In this document: positions 30,134 to 40,393 of the stretch, one piece after another
Numbering within the stretch: the stretch's first letter is position 1
Layout of the letters: each line of letters begins with the position of its first letter
Assembly: GCF_900167345.1 (NCBI RefSeq)
Contig: NZ_FUXB01000004.1
Span: forward strand, 227,674 to 291,673
Reading direction: 5' to 3'
DNA from: Vibrio cincinnatiensis DSM 19608
GTDB lineage: Bacteria; Pseudomonadota; Gammaproteobacteria; Enterobacterales; Vibrionaceae
Length of the DNA stretch: 64,000 nucleotides
The notes under the pieces: generated by a model
The model's database searches: none
Told to the model about the DNA's origin: nothing
Seen by the model: the letters and a program-made list of their open reading frames with translations, nothing else
Program-made: the position numbers and the translations under genes

Positions 30134-32755
30134 ATGCCTTATTTATCCCCTCTCCGTTTTACTGATGCTCAATTGAGTGTCGATGAACTAAAGCAGCAAC
30201 TCGACTGTTTCTCCCTTTATCAACGTCAGGAATTTTTAGCTCGCCATCCGGTTAACGATCTCGTACTCGGACGTGCAGAATACATGGATTTGTTATTGCA
30301 TCGACTTTGGCAATTCTTAGGCTTTCAACATCATCCAGAAATCGCCCTTGCTGCCGTCGGAGGATATGGTCGAGGAGAACTTCATCCCCTCTCTGATATT
30401 GATATTTTAGTGGTGTCAGAACACAAACTGGCCGATGAACTGGGCGGTAAGATCAGCGAGTTTATTACTCTATTATGGGATTTACGGTTGGAAGTAGGCC
30501 ATGCGGTACGCACATTATCCGAATGCGCTGAAATTGGCCGTGAAGATTTAACCGTTGCCACCAACTTACAAGAAGCTCGATTATTGTGCGGAAGTGAAGC
30601 GGTCTTTTCGCAGCTTAAATCTATCGTCGATTCTGACTCTTTTTGGCCAAGCGAAACATTCTACCAAGCCAAAATTCAAGAGCAGCGGGAACGCCATGCT
30701 CGCTACCATGACACCACCTATAATCTTGAACCGGATATCAAGTCTACCCCCGGCGGGTTAAGAGATATTCATACCTTGAGCTGGGTAGCTCGCCGCCACT
30801 TTGGTGCGAAATCCCTGTATGAAATGAGCCGCTTTGGTTTTCTCACCGATGCTGAATATCGAGAGTTAGTCGAATGCCAAGACTTTCTATGGCGCATCCG
30901 TTTTGCCTTACACCTTGAGCTTAAACGTTACGACAACCGACTCACCTTCGCTCATCAAGCACAAGTGGCTGAGCATCTCGGTTTTACTGGTGAAGGTAAT
31001 CGCCCAGTCGAAATGATGATGAAAGAGTTTTATCGCACGCTACGACGCGTCGCTGAACTCAACAAAATGCTCCTTAAGCTATTTGACCAAGCCATTTTAA
31101 ATCATGGCGAAGAGAGTGAGCCTGAGATTATCGATGAAGATTTCCAACGCCGAGGCGTATTAATTGAAGCGCGCAAACCCGCCCTGTTTCAAGCTCGGCC
31201 TGAAACCATTTTGGATATGTTCTTGCATATGGCGAGTGACTCCACCATTCAGGGAGTCGCTCCTTCTACCATGCGCCAACTGCGCACTGCCCGCCGTCGG
31301 TTGAATAAATTTTTACACACCATTCCAGCGGCACGAAAAAAATTTATGGCCTTAACTCGCCATCCCAATGCTCTGCACAAAGCGTTTGGTCAGATGCATA
31401 AATTAGGTGTTTTGGCGGCTTATCTTCCTCAATGGAGCCAAATTGTTGGGCAGATGCAATTTGATCTGTTTCATGCTTATACGGTTGATGAACATAGTAT
31501 TCGGTTACTCAAACACATCAATTTATTTAACGATCCTAAAAATCACCAACACCATCCTATTTGCTGTGAAATCTACCCTAAAATTCAGAAAAAAGAGCTA
31601 TTGATTATTGCCGCCATATTTCATGATATTGGGAAAGGGCGTGGTGGCGATCACTCTGAAATCGGCGCAGCAGAAGCTTACGATTTCTGTATTGAACATG
31701 GACTCTCTAAACACGAAGGTAAGCTGGTTGCTTGGTTAGTACAAAATCACTTATTAATGTCGGTCACCGCCCAAAGACGGGATATTTATGACCCCGATGT
31801 CATTATTGAGTTCGCAAAAAAAGTGCGCGATGAAGAACATCTCGAATATTTAGTGTGCTTAACGGTTGCAGATATTTGCGCCACTAACCCTGAACTTTGG
31901 AACAGCTGGAAGCGAACCTTACTTGCAGAACTGTTCTATTCTACTCAACGAGCCCTCCGGCGCGGATTAGAATATCCGGTCGATATCCGAGAACGAATTC
32001 GCCACAATCAACAGATGGCTTCTGCTTTACTGCGTAAAGAAGGGTTTGCAAGCCGTGACATTGAGCTACTTTGGCAGCGTTTCAAAGCCGATTATTTCTT
32101 ACGTCATACTCATAAGCAAATCGCTTGGCATGGCAGTCACCTACTGACACATAATGAGCCAAGCCAGCCGTTGGTTTTGATCAGCAAGAAGGCCACTCGA
32201 GGCGGGACAGAGGTCTTTGTTTACACCAAAGACCAACCCGCATTATTTGCCACCGTAGTGGCAGAACTGGATAGGCGTAACCTTAACGTTCATGACGCGC
32301 AGATCATGACCAGTAAAGATGGCTACGTTCTTGATACTTTCATGGTCTTAGATCACAACGGACAAGCGATTGAAGAGATACGTCATAAAGCCTTAATAAA
32401 ACATCTAGTGCATGTGTTACATGACGGTCGCCCAACAAAAATCAAAACTCGACGTATACCACGTAATTTACAGCACTTTAAAGTACGTACTCAGGTTGAT
32501 TTCCTCCCCACCAAAAGTAAGAAACGCACCTTAATGGAGTTTGTGGCGTTAGACACACCGGGATTGCTCGCAACCGTTGGTGCGACGTTTTCAGAACTCA
32601 GCATTGATCTCCATGCCGCCAAGATCACCACCATAGGAGAACGGGCTGAAGACTTATTTATTCTCACTAGCGCCAGCGGGGGAAAATTGACAGAAGAAGA
32701 AGAAACAGCACTGCGTGAACGTTTAATTGAAAACGTAGCCAAACTCGCGCCTTAA
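30134..32755 (+). CDS. glnD: Bifunctional uridylyltransferase/uridylyl-removing enzyme
   Basis: An 873-residue sensor that uridylylates P-II (glnB, 7087-7425) under nitrogen limitation and removes UMP when glutamine is high. Domains in order: nucleotidyltransferase with GGYGRGELHPLSDIDIL (about residues 78-94), the GlnD linker, an HD domain with HDIGKGRGGDHSEIG (near 500), and two C-terminal ACT domains (about 690-770 and 800-873). The ATG at 30134 matches family length; an upstream in-frame ATG at 30074 would add 20 unsupported residues. The gene follows map. Confidence 0.96.
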   Translation: MPYLSPLRFTDAQLSVDELKQQLDCFSLYQRQEFLARHPVNDLVLGRAEYMDLLLHRLWQFLGFQHHPEIALAAVGGYGRGELHPLSDIDILVVSEHKLADELGGKISEFITLLWDLRLEVGHAVRTLSECAEIGREDLTVATNLQEARLLCGSEAVFSQLKSIVDSDSFWPSETFYQAKIQEQRERHARYHDTTYNLEPDIKSTPGGLRDIHTLSWVARRHFGAKSLYEMSRFGFLTDAEYRELVECQDFLWRIRFALHLELKRYDNRLTFAHQAQVAEHLGFTGEGNRPVEMMMKEFYRTLRRVAELNKMLLKLFDQAILNHGEESEPEIIDEDFQRRGVLIEARKPALFQARPETILDMFLHMASDSTIQGVAPSTMRQLRTARRRLNKFLHTIPAARKKFMALTRHPNALHKAFGQMHKLGVLAAYLPQWSQIVGQMQFDLFHAYTVDEHSIRLLKHINLFNDPKNHQHHPICCEIYPKIQKKELLIIAAIFHDIGKGRGGDHSEIGAAEAYDFCIEHGLSKHEGKLVAWLVQNHLLMSVTAQRRDIYDPDVIIEFAKKVRDEEHLEYLVCLTVADICATNPELWNSWKRTLLAELFYSTQRALRRGLEYPVDIRERIRHNQQMASALLRKEGFASRDIELLWQRFKADYFLRHTHKQIAWHGSHLLTHNEPSQPLVLISKKATRGGTEVFVYTKDQPALFATVVAELDRRNLNVHDAQIMTSKDGYVLDTFMVLDHNGQAIEEIRHKALIKHLVHVLHDGRPTKIKTRRIPRNLQHFKVRTQVDFLPTKSKKRTLMEFVALDTPGLLATVGATFSELSIDLHAAKITTIGERAEDLFILTSASGGKLTEEEETALRERLIENVAKLAP

Positions 32756-32791
32756 AAGAAAAGGTCAATATTAAAGATAAGCGTTTTATCA

Positions 32792-32830
32792 CAATATAGG
32801 CTGGGGGAAGTGTTCCCCTAGCCTATATTG
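32792..32830. repeat. 39-nt long hairpin between convergent glnD and pgpA
   Basis: Arms of 18 nt (from CAATATAGGCT at 32792 to its complement ending at 32830) with a GTG loop and a single mismatch. No U run follows on either strand. It may be a terminator for both genes or a dispersed intergenic repeat. Confidence 0.7.
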
Positions 32831-32867
32831 AGGCTGATAAACAGCAATATACTACAAATTCATCCGG

Positions 32868-33374
32868 TTAGTTAAGCCAGCCAGCCCAAGATCCCACGAT
32901 GATAAGCATTATTGCAGACATCATACCCGCGACAATATCATCCAGCATGATACCAAGCCCACCTTCAACACGTTTATCTAACCAACCAATCGGCCACGGT
33001 TTGACCATATCAAAGAAACGAAATAGCACAAATCCCGTTACAGGCCAACGCCAATCCCAAACCGATAATTGTAGAAAAGGCACAATAAGCATGGTGATCC
33101 AAAAACCTGCAAACTCATCCCAAACAATCGAACCATGATCATGAACTTGCATATCTGTGGAGGTAACTTGGCAAATTTTCACTCCAATCAAGCAAGCAAG
33201 CAGAACCCATAGCACATAAGGCCAAAAAGAAAGATGCGCCAATAGCAGATAAAAAGGAACCGATGCTAATGTTCCCACCGTTCCCGGGATGATGGGAGAT
33301 AACCCACTCCCGAATCCTGTTGCCAATAAATGCCAAGGGTTGCGCATAGAAAGGCGTGAAATCGGATTAGTCAT
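32868..33374 (-). CDS. pgpA: Phosphatidylglycerophosphatase A
   Basis: A 168-residue inner-membrane enzyme that dephosphorylates phosphatidylglycerophosphate to phosphatidylglycerol. GFGSGLSPIIPGTVGTLASVP in the N-terminal part, the acidic DHGSIVWDEFAGFW segment (about residues 79-92) and FFDMVKPWPIGWLDKRVEGGLGIMLDDIVAG (about 120-150) are the conserved blocks, separated by membrane helices. The start overlaps the thiL stop by 4 nt (ATGA), so expression is coupled; nusB-thiL-pgpA order is common. Confidence 0.96.
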   Translation of the reverse strand: MTNPISRLSMRNPWHLLATGFGSGLSPIIPGTVGTLASVPFYLLLAHLSFWPYVLWVLLACLIGVKICQVTSTDMQVHDHGSIVWDEFAGFWITMLIVPFLQLSVWDWRWPVTGFVLFRFFDMVKPWPIGWLDKRVEGGLGIMLDDIVAGMMSAIMLIIVGSWAGWLN

Positions 33375-34345
33375 ACAGGCTCCTTAAAATGATCATACCC
33401 CATTAGTGACCAATCAAGTTTCTTGCCTTGTCTGGTCAATTCAATGATGCCTTGTGGACGAATTTGACCAATACAGGTCACTTTACAAGCGGTATGTGCT
33501 AATGCACTTTCTAGAGCCCCTCGATTCTCTTCTGGAACGGTAAAGCAAAGTTCATACTCTTCTCCACTGGTCAAAGCATACTGCTGAGCCAGAGAAAGTT
33601 CACCGACAAACTGCTTAAGTTCTTTAGAAAGAGGTAAGGCATTGACATCAATACTTGCCCCCACTTGAGAACGATGCAAAATATGCCCTAAGTCAGCCAT
33701 TAAACCATCAGAAATATCAATCGCAGAAGAAGCAATATTCAACAAGGCTTGACCAACCAACACTCGAGGAGTCGAGAGATAATGGCGCCGTTCTAACTCG
33801 GCGGCAAAAGGGTGCTCTCGTTTCTTAGGGTCAAGGATAACATCTAACCCGGCTTTGCTATCGCCAAGTTCACCGGTGACATAAATCCAGTCGCCCACCT
33901 TCGCCTGATCGCGCAGTAATGCTTTATCTTGGGGAATAAATCCTTGTACTGTCAAAGTGATAGCAAGAGGCCCTTTGGTGGTATCACCGCCGATCAATTG
34001 GACATTATAGTAATTCGCCAACTCAAAAAAAGCCGTACAAAAAGGCGCTAACCAGCGCTCATCAATACTCGGTAAAGTCAGTGCCATCGACACCCAAGCA
34101 GGTGTTGCCCCCATTGCCGCTAAATCACTGATATTAGAAGCCAAAGCTTTATGAGCAACCCAAGCAGGGTTAGCATCGGCCAGAAAGTGAGTACCAGCCA
34201 CGAGTGTATCTGTACTGATCGCAATTCGAACATGATTAGGTACATGAAGAATGGCGCAATCATCCCCGAGCGCTAAATGAACATCTTTACGCTGAGGTTG
34301 GCGATCAGAGAAGTATTTTTCAATTAAGTTGAATTCACCAAACAT
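33371..34345 (-). CDS. thiL: Thiamine-monophosphate kinase
   Basis: A 324-residue enzyme of the PurM/ThiL superfamily that phosphorylates TMP to thiamine diphosphate. ALGDDCAIL near residue 26, NISDLAAMGATPAWVSMALTLP, GGDTTKGPLAITLT and IDISDGLMADLGHI carry the Mg-ATP and substrate residues. It overlaps pgpA by 4 nt. It is separated from nusB by a terminator, so a promoter near 34346-34430 is expected. No TPP riboswitch was seen. Confidence 0.96.
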   Translation of the reverse strand: MFGEFNLIEKYFSDRQPQRKDVHLALGDDCAILHVPNHVRIAISTDTLVAGTHFLADANPAWVAHKALASNISDLAAMGATPAWVSMALTLPSIDERWLAPFCTAFFELANYYNVQLIGGDTTKGPLAITLTVQGFIPQDKALLRDQAKVGDWIYVTGELGDSKAGLDVILDPKKREHPFAAELERRHYLSTPRVLVGQALLNIASSAIDISDGLMADLGHILHRSQVGASIDVNALPLSKELKQFVGELSLAQQYALTSGEEYELCFTVPEENRGALESALAHTACKVTCIGQIRPQGIIELTRQGKKLDWSLMGYDHFKEPV

Positions 34346-34430
34346 CGGAATAATCCCTAGGCTTGCGAATAGAATTTACGAATACAGGGAATGGTGAATG
34401 TGCGTTCACTTATCCATACCCATGCTATAG

Positions 34431-34457
34431 AAAAAAGGCCAGCAGATGCTGACCTTT
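34431..34457 (-). terminator. Intrinsic terminator after nusB
   Basis: Stem AAAGG-C-CAGCA with TGCTG-A-CCTTT, 2-nt apex. The minus strand continues with a TTTTTT run. Confidence 0.75.
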
Positions 34458-34468
34458 CATTAATAATC

Positions 34469-34939
34469 TTACGCTTTTTTTCGTACGTGAGGAGCCGCTT
34501 TATCCAGCACCCCATTTACAAATTTATGACTATCTTCAGCGGCAAAAACTTTTGCCAATTCAATCGCTTCATTAATCACAACTTTATAGGGAACATCATC
34601 ACGTCGAGTCATCTCATACATCGCTAGGCGAAGCAATGCCAGTTCCATCATATCAAGATCTTGCATTGGTCGAGAAACAAAAGGACGCAATTTACTATCC
34701 AATTCAGTATGGTTAAGAACAACACCGGCTAGAAGGTCACGAAAATAGATAACATCTGTTTCTGGAGCTGCAAGAGCAGGCTCAGCAGCATGATGTTCTT
34801 CTTCATCGTACTTACCACTGGATAAGAACTGCTCTTCAATAGTCGCCACATTCTCTTTAGTAATTTGCCATGAATAAATCGCTTGTAGTGCAAATTGGCG
34901 TGCATTACGACGTGCGGCTGGTTTCACGCTGGCCCCCAT
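34469..34939 (-). CDS. nusB: Transcription antitermination factor NusB
   Basis: A 156-residue all-helical factor that, with NusE (S10), binds boxA in rRNA and lambda nut sites. [17 protein letters not shown] at the N-terminus, [17 protein letters not shown] and [27 protein letters not shown] in the C-terminal half are diagnostic. A slightly acidic, alanine-rich linker ([17 protein letters not shown], about residues 45-61) is longer than in some homologues. The start overlaps the ribH stop (TAATG). Confidence 0.96.
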   Translation of the reverse strand: MGASVKPAARRNARQFALQAIYSWQITKENVATIEEQFLSSGKYDEEEHHAAEPALAAPETDVIYFRDLLAGVVLNHTELDSKLRPFVSRPMQDLDMMELALLRLAMYEMTRRDDVPYKVVINEAIELAKVFAAEDSHKFVNGVLDKAAPHVRKKA

Positions 34940-35409
34940 TAGGAATCAATTTCAGAAAGAACGTTAATCATCTCAAGTGCGCTTAGTGCGGCTTCGGCAC
35001 CTTTATTACCAGCCTTGGTTCCTGCGCGTTCAATAGCTTGATCGATAGTATCAACAGTCAAAACACCAAAGGCGACGGGAATGCTAAATTCCATCGAAAC
35101 TTGGGCAAGACCTTTATTCATTTCACTACAAACATAGTCAAAGTGTGGTGTACCACCACGAATCACTGAACCGAGCGAGACAATCGCATCAAACTTACCC
35201 GTTTTTGCTACACGTTGTGCAACAAGAGGAAGTTCAACGGCTCCAGGACAACGAACAACGGTAATATTATCGTCGCTCACTTGGCCATGACGCTTCAAAG
35301 TATCGATGGCACCAGACAATAGACTTTCGTTAATAAAACTGTTGAAACGAGAAATCACAATCGCAACTTTAGCATTGGGTGCTGGGAAACCACCTTCGAT
35401 CACTTTCAT
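34939..35409 (-). CDS. ribH: 6,7-dimethyl-8-ribityllumazine synthase
   Basis: A 156-residue enzyme that condenses 5-amino-6-ribitylamino-uracil with dihydroxybutanone phosphate, the penultimate riboflavin step. [48 protein letters not shown] (catalytic His) and [23 protein letters not shown] are present. The ATG at 35409 (MKVIEGGFP) gives family length; an in-frame start at 35460 would add 17 atypical residues. It shares bases with the nusB start, so the two are coupled. Confidence 0.97.
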   Translation of the reverse strand: MKVIEGGFPAPNAKVAIVISRFNSFINESLLSGAIDTLKRHGQVSDDNITVVRCPGAVELPLVAQRVAKTGKFDAIVSLGSVIRGGTPHFDYVCSEMNKGLAQVSMEFSIPVAFGVLTVDTIDQAIERAGTKAGNKGAEAALSALEMINVLSEIDS

Positions 35410-35599
35410 AAGCTTTCCTTTAACTCTATTCATCAAGTGAGAATCGCCGGATTCTAGCACAAATTTGTGAGCGATATCTAATGGAAATTGACACGCCTCT
35501 CTACACCACCAGAAGTCTCAAGCCAACGAACATCACTTAATGTTCATTATTTGTCGAATTGAAATCTTGCCATCTTTTGAATGATGACAAGATCTTCAC

Positions 35600-36709
35600 T
35601 TATTCACATACGTACTCAACCACATTAAGGCCAAAACCGCCTAATGCATGATATTTCTTATTCGCAGAAGAGAGTAAGCGCATTTCGCTGACCCCTAGGT
35701 CAGCCAAAATCTGAGAGCCCACCCCAACTCGGCGTGAAGTTCCTTGCTTTTTCGCCAAGGTCGGTGCTTCACCCTTATCTTGTTGCTCAAACATCTTTAC
35801 ACGATGCAACAAGAGTTCGGTTGACTCTTCATTACCAAGAATCACCAATACTCCGCCTTCTTGGCCGATACGCTTCATCGCTTTATCTAAACTCCAACTG
35901 CGTTCAGCACTTCGATCACTCCGTAGTAAATCCGTAAAGGTATCTTGCAGATGAACTCTTACCAAAGGAGCTTGAGTCGATGCGGTCTCTTTTTTCAGGG
36001 CAAAATGAATCTGGTTATCAATCACATCACGGTAAGTCACTAGCTCAAACTCACCAAATTCGGTAGGGAGCTGGCATTGTGCCACCCGTTCAATCGTCGT
36101 TTCAGTATGATTACGGTATTCAATAAGATCAGCAATCGTCCCTAATTTGATGCCATGCTTTTCAGCAAAGATTTCCAGATCAGGACGACGAGCCATGGTG
36201 CCGTCTTCATTAAGAATTTCGACAATCACCGATGCTGGCTCTAACCCCGCTAATCGCGCTAAATCACAGCCCGCTTCAGTATGCCCGGCACGGGTTAAAA
36301 CCCCGCCATCTTGGGCAGCCAATGGAAAGATATGCCCCGGCTGAACTAAATCGGAAGCTTTCGCCTCTTGGGCGACGGCCGCTTGAACAGTACGGGCACG
36401 ATCAGCCGCTGAAATTCCGGTGGTAACGCCTTCCGCAGCTTCAATAGAGACAGTAAAGTTCGTTGTGTATTGAGCATTATTATCTTGAACCATCGGAGCA
36501 AGACCAAGATGCTGACAACGGGTTTTGGTCATGGTTAAACAGATAAGCCCACGGCCATGCGTGGCCATGAAATTGATCGCTTCCGGGGTAATATGTTCGG
36601 CGGCCATGATCAGATCGCCTTCATTTTCGCGGTCTTCATCATCCATCAGGATAACCATTTTACCCAAACGGATATCTTCAATAATTTCTTGAGGGGTACT
36701 AATTGCCAT
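35600..36709 (-). CDS. ribBA: 3,4-dihydroxy-2-butanone 4-phosphate synthase fused to a degenerate GTP cyclohydrolase II domain (RibBX type)
   Basis: A 369-residue protein. The N-terminal RibB domain (residues 1-200) is intact: [22 protein letters not shown] and [16 protein letters not shown]. The C-terminal half has RibA folding signatures ([24 protein letters not shown]), but the zinc motif with its three cysteines (usually in SECLTGD...RCDCG) is replaced by [19 protein letters not shown]. That domain is therefore unlikely to make the first riboflavin intermediate from GTP. Such RibBX proteins are described in proteobacteria that keep a separate ribA. The ATG at 36709 was chosen; the ATG one codon earlier is equally placed. 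Lies in the ribD-ribE-ribBX-ribH-nusB run. Confidence 0.9.
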   Translation of the reverse strand: MAISTPQEIIEDIRLGKMVILMDDEDRENEGDLIMAAEHITPEAINFMATHGRGLICLTMTKTRCQHLGLAPMVQDNNAQYTTNFTVSIEAAEGVTTGISAADRARTVQAAVAQEAKASDLVQPGHIFPLAAQDGGVLTRAGHTEAGCDLARLAGLEPASVIVEILNEDGTMARRPDLEIFAEKHGIKLGTIADLIEYRNHTETTIERVAQCQLPTEFGEFELVTYRDVIDNQIHFALKKETASTQAPLVRVHLQDTFTDLLRSDRSAERSWSLDKAMKRIGQEGGVLVILGNEESTELLLHRVKMFEQQDKGEAPTLAKKQGTSRRVGVGSQILADLGVSEMRLLSSANKKYHALGGFGLNVVEYVCE

Positions 36710-36766
36710 CATTCTTTTCCTATGAACAGGCCTTTGCTTACCGCAATGCATCGCTCAGCATTGGTA

Positions 36767-37423
36767 TTAAGCAAAACCATTTTGTTGTAAGAATTCCATC
36801 GTTAAGCGAGATTGAGGAGCCACTTCATGGCTGTCTCCTCGAAGTAATCGTTCCAGATAACGAGCCAAGACATCAATTTCTAGATTCACTTTATGGCCGG
36901 GTTTAAACGCCTCGATCGTGGTTTCTTGTGAAGTATGAGGGACAATGGTTAATTTAAACGCCCCTTTACGTAAGGCATTAACGGTTAAACTGATGCCATC
37001 AACCGTAATTGAACCTTTCTCTGCGACATATTTATTCAGCGTAGAAGGTAAGCTGACCCAAAGTTCTATGGCCCGCCCTACACGGTTCTGCTCCAGTATT
37101 TCCCCGACACCATCCACATGCCCAGAAACGATATGTCCACCAAATCGAGTCGTTGGCAACATGGCTTTTTCTAAATTGACCTTATCGCCCACTTGATAAT
37201 GCGCAAATGCCGATTTATTGAGGGTTTCCAGTGAAAGATCGGCGCTATAACTGTGTGATGTCATCGCAACGACTGTTAAACAGACACCATTCGTCGCAAT
37301 ACTGTCCCCGAGCTTGACATCATCCATCGCTAACTTTCCAGTATTGACAGTGATAGAAACATCTTCGCCTTGCTGAGTCATCGCGGTTAATGTCCCCACC
37401 GCTTCAATAATTCCAGTAAACAT
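36767..37423 (-). CDS. ribE: Riboflavin synthase alpha chain
   Basis: A 218-residue trimeric enzyme that dismutates two lumazines to riboflavin. The internal duplication is visible: MFTGIIEAVG with GDSIATNGVCLTV in the first half, and GGHIVSGHVDGVGEI with GSITVDGISLTVN in the second. The N-terminal MFTGIIE is diagnostic and fixes the start. It lies 12 bp after ribD and 57 bp before ribBX, in one transcript. Some authors name this gene ribC. Confidence 0.97.
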   Translation of the reverse strand: MFTGIIEAVGTLTAMTQQGEDVSITVNTGKLAMDDVKLGDSIATNGVCLTVVAMTSHSYSADLSLETLNKSAFAHYQVGDKVNLEKAMLPTTRFGGHIVSGHVDGVGEILEQNRVGRAIELWVSLPSTLNKYVAEKGSITVDGISLTVNALRKGAFKLTIVPHTSQETTIEAFKPGHKVNLEIDVLARYLERLLRGDSHEVAPQSRLTMEFLQQNGFA

Positions 37424-37434
37424 AATTTCGTATC

Positions 37435-38535
37435 TTATTGCTTTAAGGTTGCGGTTAACCGAAGATCAGGCCCAATCATTCGACAATCGTTAATGTTCAG
37501 CTCCAAGACTTGGCCCATTTCCGTTAAGCCTAATGCGCCAAATAAGCCACGTCCATCACTGCCCATAATCTTAGGCGCTAAATAGATAATTAACTCATCG
37601 ACGAGCTTTTCTTCTAGAAGCGTTTTAGCTAAGGTTGGCCCAGCTTCCACCCAGAGATGGTTGATATTTTCTTGCTGTGCTAACGTTGCCAAGGTTTGGC
37701 TAAGATCTAATCGACCTTGTGGATCCAACGCGACACACACCTCCGCTTGCTGCTGAGCCACACGCAACACGGGGGCTTCGGTTTGATACAGGCGTAAAGA
37801 TGAGTGCAGTTGATGTTGGCGGTCTAAAATCACACGTACAGGTTGGCGAAGTTCGTGCTGGGAATAGTCTGACTGTATATGAGCGGGTAATTCTGACCAA
37901 CGAACCGCTAAAGAGGCATTATCGTTCACTACGGTTTGACTGGTCGATAAAATGGCACCAGCCTGAGCACGATAAGCTTGAACATCTTGCCGCGCTTGCG
38001 GTGAGGTTATCCACTGGCTATGACCGTTAGCAAGAGCGGTTTGTCCATCAAGGCTAGCCGCTAACTTTAACTGCACAAAAGGCATTCCTGTTTGCATTCG
38101 TTTAATGAACCCTAGGTTCAAGGCGTTAGCTTCACTTTCAAGCAACCCAACAGCAACGTCAATGCCCGCCTCCCGTAACATCGCAATGCCTCGGCCAGAA
38201 ACTTGGGGATTCGGGTCTTGCATCGCACAAATCACTTTACTCACCCCTGCCTGAATTAATCCTTTGGCACAAGGTGGCGTTCTTCCATAATGGGAACAAG
38301 GTTCTAGCGTGACATAGGCGGTTGCCCCTTGCGCCAGCGCTCCTGCCATTCGTAGCGCATGAACTTCCGCATGAGGTTGACCCGCTCGATAGTGAAAGCC
38401 TTCACCCACGACGTTGTCACCTTGCGTGATCACACAACCAACATTAGGATTTGGCGACGTGGTGAAGCGACCACGCTCCGCCAGTTTCAGCGCATGAGCC
38501 ATCATGTGGTAATCAAAACGAGTAAAGCTGGACAT
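37435..38535 (-). CDS. ribD: Bifunctional riboflavin deaminase/reductase
   Basis: A 366-residue fusion. The N-terminal deaminase (to about residue 145) has the zinc motif HAEVHALRMAG and PCSHYGRTPPC. The C-terminal reductase (from about 146) has VQLKLAASLDGQTALANG and WVEAGPTLAKTLLEEKLVDEL. The ATG at 38535 follows GAGG by 7 nt; an in-frame start six codons earlier would overlap nrdR. It begins 14 bp after the nrdR stop, so nrdR-ribD-ribE-ribBX-ribH-nusB form one run. Confidence 0.96.
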   Translation of the reverse strand: MSSFTRFDYHMMAHALKLAERGRFTTSPNPNVGCVITQGDNVVGEGFHYRAGQPHAEVHALRMAGALAQGATAYVTLEPCSHYGRTPPCAKGLIQAGVSKVICAMQDPNPQVSGRGIAMLREAGIDVAVGLLESEANALNLGFIKRMQTGMPFVQLKLAASLDGQTALANGHSQWITSPQARQDVQAYRAQAGAILSTSQTVVNDNASLAVRWSELPAHIQSDYSQHELRQPVRVILDRQHQLHSSLRLYQTEAPVLRVAQQQAEVCVALDPQGRLDLSQTLATLAQQENINHLWVEAGPTLAKTLLEEKLVDELIIYLAPKIMGSDGRGLFGALGLTEMGQVLELNINDCRMIGPDLRLTATLKQ

Positions 38536-38549
38536 ACTACGCCTCAAGT

Positions 38550-38999
38550 TCAATTTTCCAGTTTGGCAATCTCTTCACCAAACTCACGAATATCTTCAAA
38601 GCTACGATAAACAGAGGCAAAACGGATGTAAGCGACTTTATCTAACTCTTTAAGTTGTTCCATCACTAAATTACCAATCAGTTGGCTGGGAACTTCACGC
38701 TCACCAGTGGCGCGCAGTTTGGATTTAATATTGCTGATCGCCAGCTCTATCGCATCGGCACTTACCGGACGTTTTTCTAACGCACGTTGCATGCCTCCCA
38801 CCATTTTCTCTTCATCAAATGGCTCTCGATTACCATTGGATTTAATCACTCTAGGCATCACGAGTTCAGCCGTTTCAAAGGTCGTAAAACGTTCACTACA
38901 CGCTAAACATTGCCGACGACGGCGCACTTGATGGCCATCCGCGACCAAGCGAGAATCGATCACTTTCGTATCGTTTTCAGAACAAAAAGGACAATGCAT
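38550..38999 (-). CDS. nrdR: Ribonucleotide reductase repressor NrdR
   Basis: A 149-residue Zn-ribbon and ATP-cone repressor of nrd genes. Zinc cysteines are C3, C6, C31 and C34 (MHCPFC and RRRQCLAC). The ATP-cone fills residues 49-139 ([20 protein letters not shown] onward). It senses the ATP/dATP ratio and binds NrdR boxes at nrd promoters, none of which are in this window. It heads the riboflavin/nusB run, the standard gammaproteobacterial order. Confidence 0.98.
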   Translation of the reverse strand: MHCPFCSENDTKVIDSRLVADGHQVRRRRQCLACSERFTTFETAELVMPRVIKSNGNREPFDEEKMVGGMQRALEKRPVSADAIELAISNIKSKLRATGEREVPSQLIGNLVMEQLKELDKVAYIRFASVYRSFEDIREFGEEIAKLEN

Positions 39000-39053
39000 A
39001 TAACCTCCATAACAAGATACTCAGTGTACCGAAATGCGAATATGAACAAAAGG

Positions 39054-39077
39054 AAAAGGGGCATATTTGCCCCTTTT
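39054..39077 (-). terminator. Intrinsic terminator after proA
   Basis: Stem AAAAGGGGC (39054-39062) with GCCCCTTTT, loop ATATTT. The minus strand ends with TTTTCCTTTTG. It isolates proA from nrdR. Confidence 0.8.
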
Positions 39078-39131
39078 CTCAACCTATTAACACAATTGTG
39101 TTAACCTTGACGCAGCGTCACGTTACTTGGT

Positions 39132-40382
39132 TTACTGGCGTGATAGATAATTGGCTTTACCGACCCATTTGTAACTGGTCAGTTCTTCTAACCCCATCGG
39201 GCCTCGGGCATGAAGTTTCTGAGTCGATACCGCCACTTCAGCGCCTAACCCAAACTGTGCACCATCAGTAAAACGCGTTGATGCATTAACGTACACAGCC
39301 GCAGAACCAGCCGAATTAATAAACAATTCAGCATTAAAGAGATCATTGGTCATAATGGCATCAGAATGGCTAGCATTATGCGTACGCATATGTTCAATGG
39401 CTTCATGTACATCTTTGACCACTTTTACCCCTAAGGTATAACTCAACCACTCAGTATCAAAGTCACCCAGCTCAGCTGAGCGAATATCTCTCGCTTCGCT
39501 CATCAAGGCTTTGGCTTGATTTTCTGCCACAAAAGTGACCTTATCATTGAGTTTTGTCACCAATTTATTGAGTAACGGTTGAGCAATCGCTTCATGAACC
39601 AATAAGGTATCTAAAGAGTTACATGCAGAAGGACGCTGTACTTTGGCATTTTCAATCACATCAACCGATTTATCGAGATCGGCACTGTCATCAACAAAGA
39701 TGTGGCTTATCCCAAAACCACCAATAATAACGGGTATTGTGCTATTTTCTTTACACATTTTATGTAAACCAGCGCCCCCGCGTGGAATGATCATATCCAC
39801 GTACTCATCTAACTTAAGTAGCTGAGAAACCCATTCACGAGATGGGTTTTCAATGTACTGAATGGCAGCAATGGGGAGCTGTGCTTTAACTAATGCCGAC
39901 TGGATAACTTTGACTAGTTCCATATTAGAGAAAAAGGTCTCTTTTCCACCACGTAAAATAGCCGCATTACCCGTTTTTAAACACAAGGCTGCAATGTCAA
40001 TCGTGACATTAGGACGCGCTTCGTAAATCACACCAACCACCCCAAGGGGGACGCGACGCCGTGCAAGTGACATCCCATTTTCTAATACTTTACTGTCTAT
40101 TTCGCTACCCACAGGATCAGATAAACTGATCACATTACGCACATCACAGGCGATCGCCTTTAAGCGAGATTCATTCAGAAGTAAGCGATCCAACAATGCG
40201 TCACTCAACCCCGCCTCTTTACCCAAGGCAATATCTTGTGCATTCGCAGCTAAAATAACGGTCGCATTGGCTTCAAGTTCATCAGCAATCATGGCTAATG
40301 CACGGTTTTTCTGTGCGGTTGATGTGGTGGCGAGTTGAAAAGAGGCCGCTTTCGCCGCTTGGCCCATTTGGATTAAATCCAC
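39132..40382 (-). CDS. proA: Gamma-glutamyl phosphate reductase
   Basis: A 416-residue aldehyde-dehydrogenase-fold enzyme that reduces gamma-glutamyl phosphate to the semialdehyde in proline synthesis. The active cysteine is in [17 protein letters not shown] (about residue 255). [20 protein letters not shown] and [17 protein letters not shown] bind substrate and NADPH. It lies 11 bp after proB, forming the proBA operon, with a terminator behind it. Confidence 0.97.
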   Translation of the reverse strand: MDLIQMGQAAKAASFQLATTSTAQKNRALAMIADELEANATVILAANAQDIALGKEAGLSDALLDRLLLNESRLKAIACDVRNVISLSDPVGSEIDSKVLENGMSLARRRVPLGVVGVIYEARPNVTIDIAALCLKTGNAAILRGGKETFFSNMELVKVIQSALVKAQLPIAAIQYIENPSREWVSQLLKLDEYVDMIIPRGGAGLHKMCKENSTIPVIIGGFGISHIFVDDSADLDKSVDVIENAKVQRPSACNSLDTLLVHEAIAQPLLNKLVTKLNDKVTFVAENQAKALMSEARDIRSAELGDFDTEWLSYTLGVKVVKDVHEAIEHMRTHNASHSDAIMTNDLFNAELFINSAGSAAVYVNASTRFTDGAQFGLGAEVAVSTQKLHARGPMGLEELTSYKWVGKANYLSRQ

Positions 40383-40393
40383 GCTATTTCTCC

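Noticed and set aside
35410..38535. FMN riboswitch upstream of ribD, ribE, ribBX or ribH
   Set aside because: No stretch resembling the RFN consensus in the gaps; the longest gap (35410-35599) shows no conserved motif.
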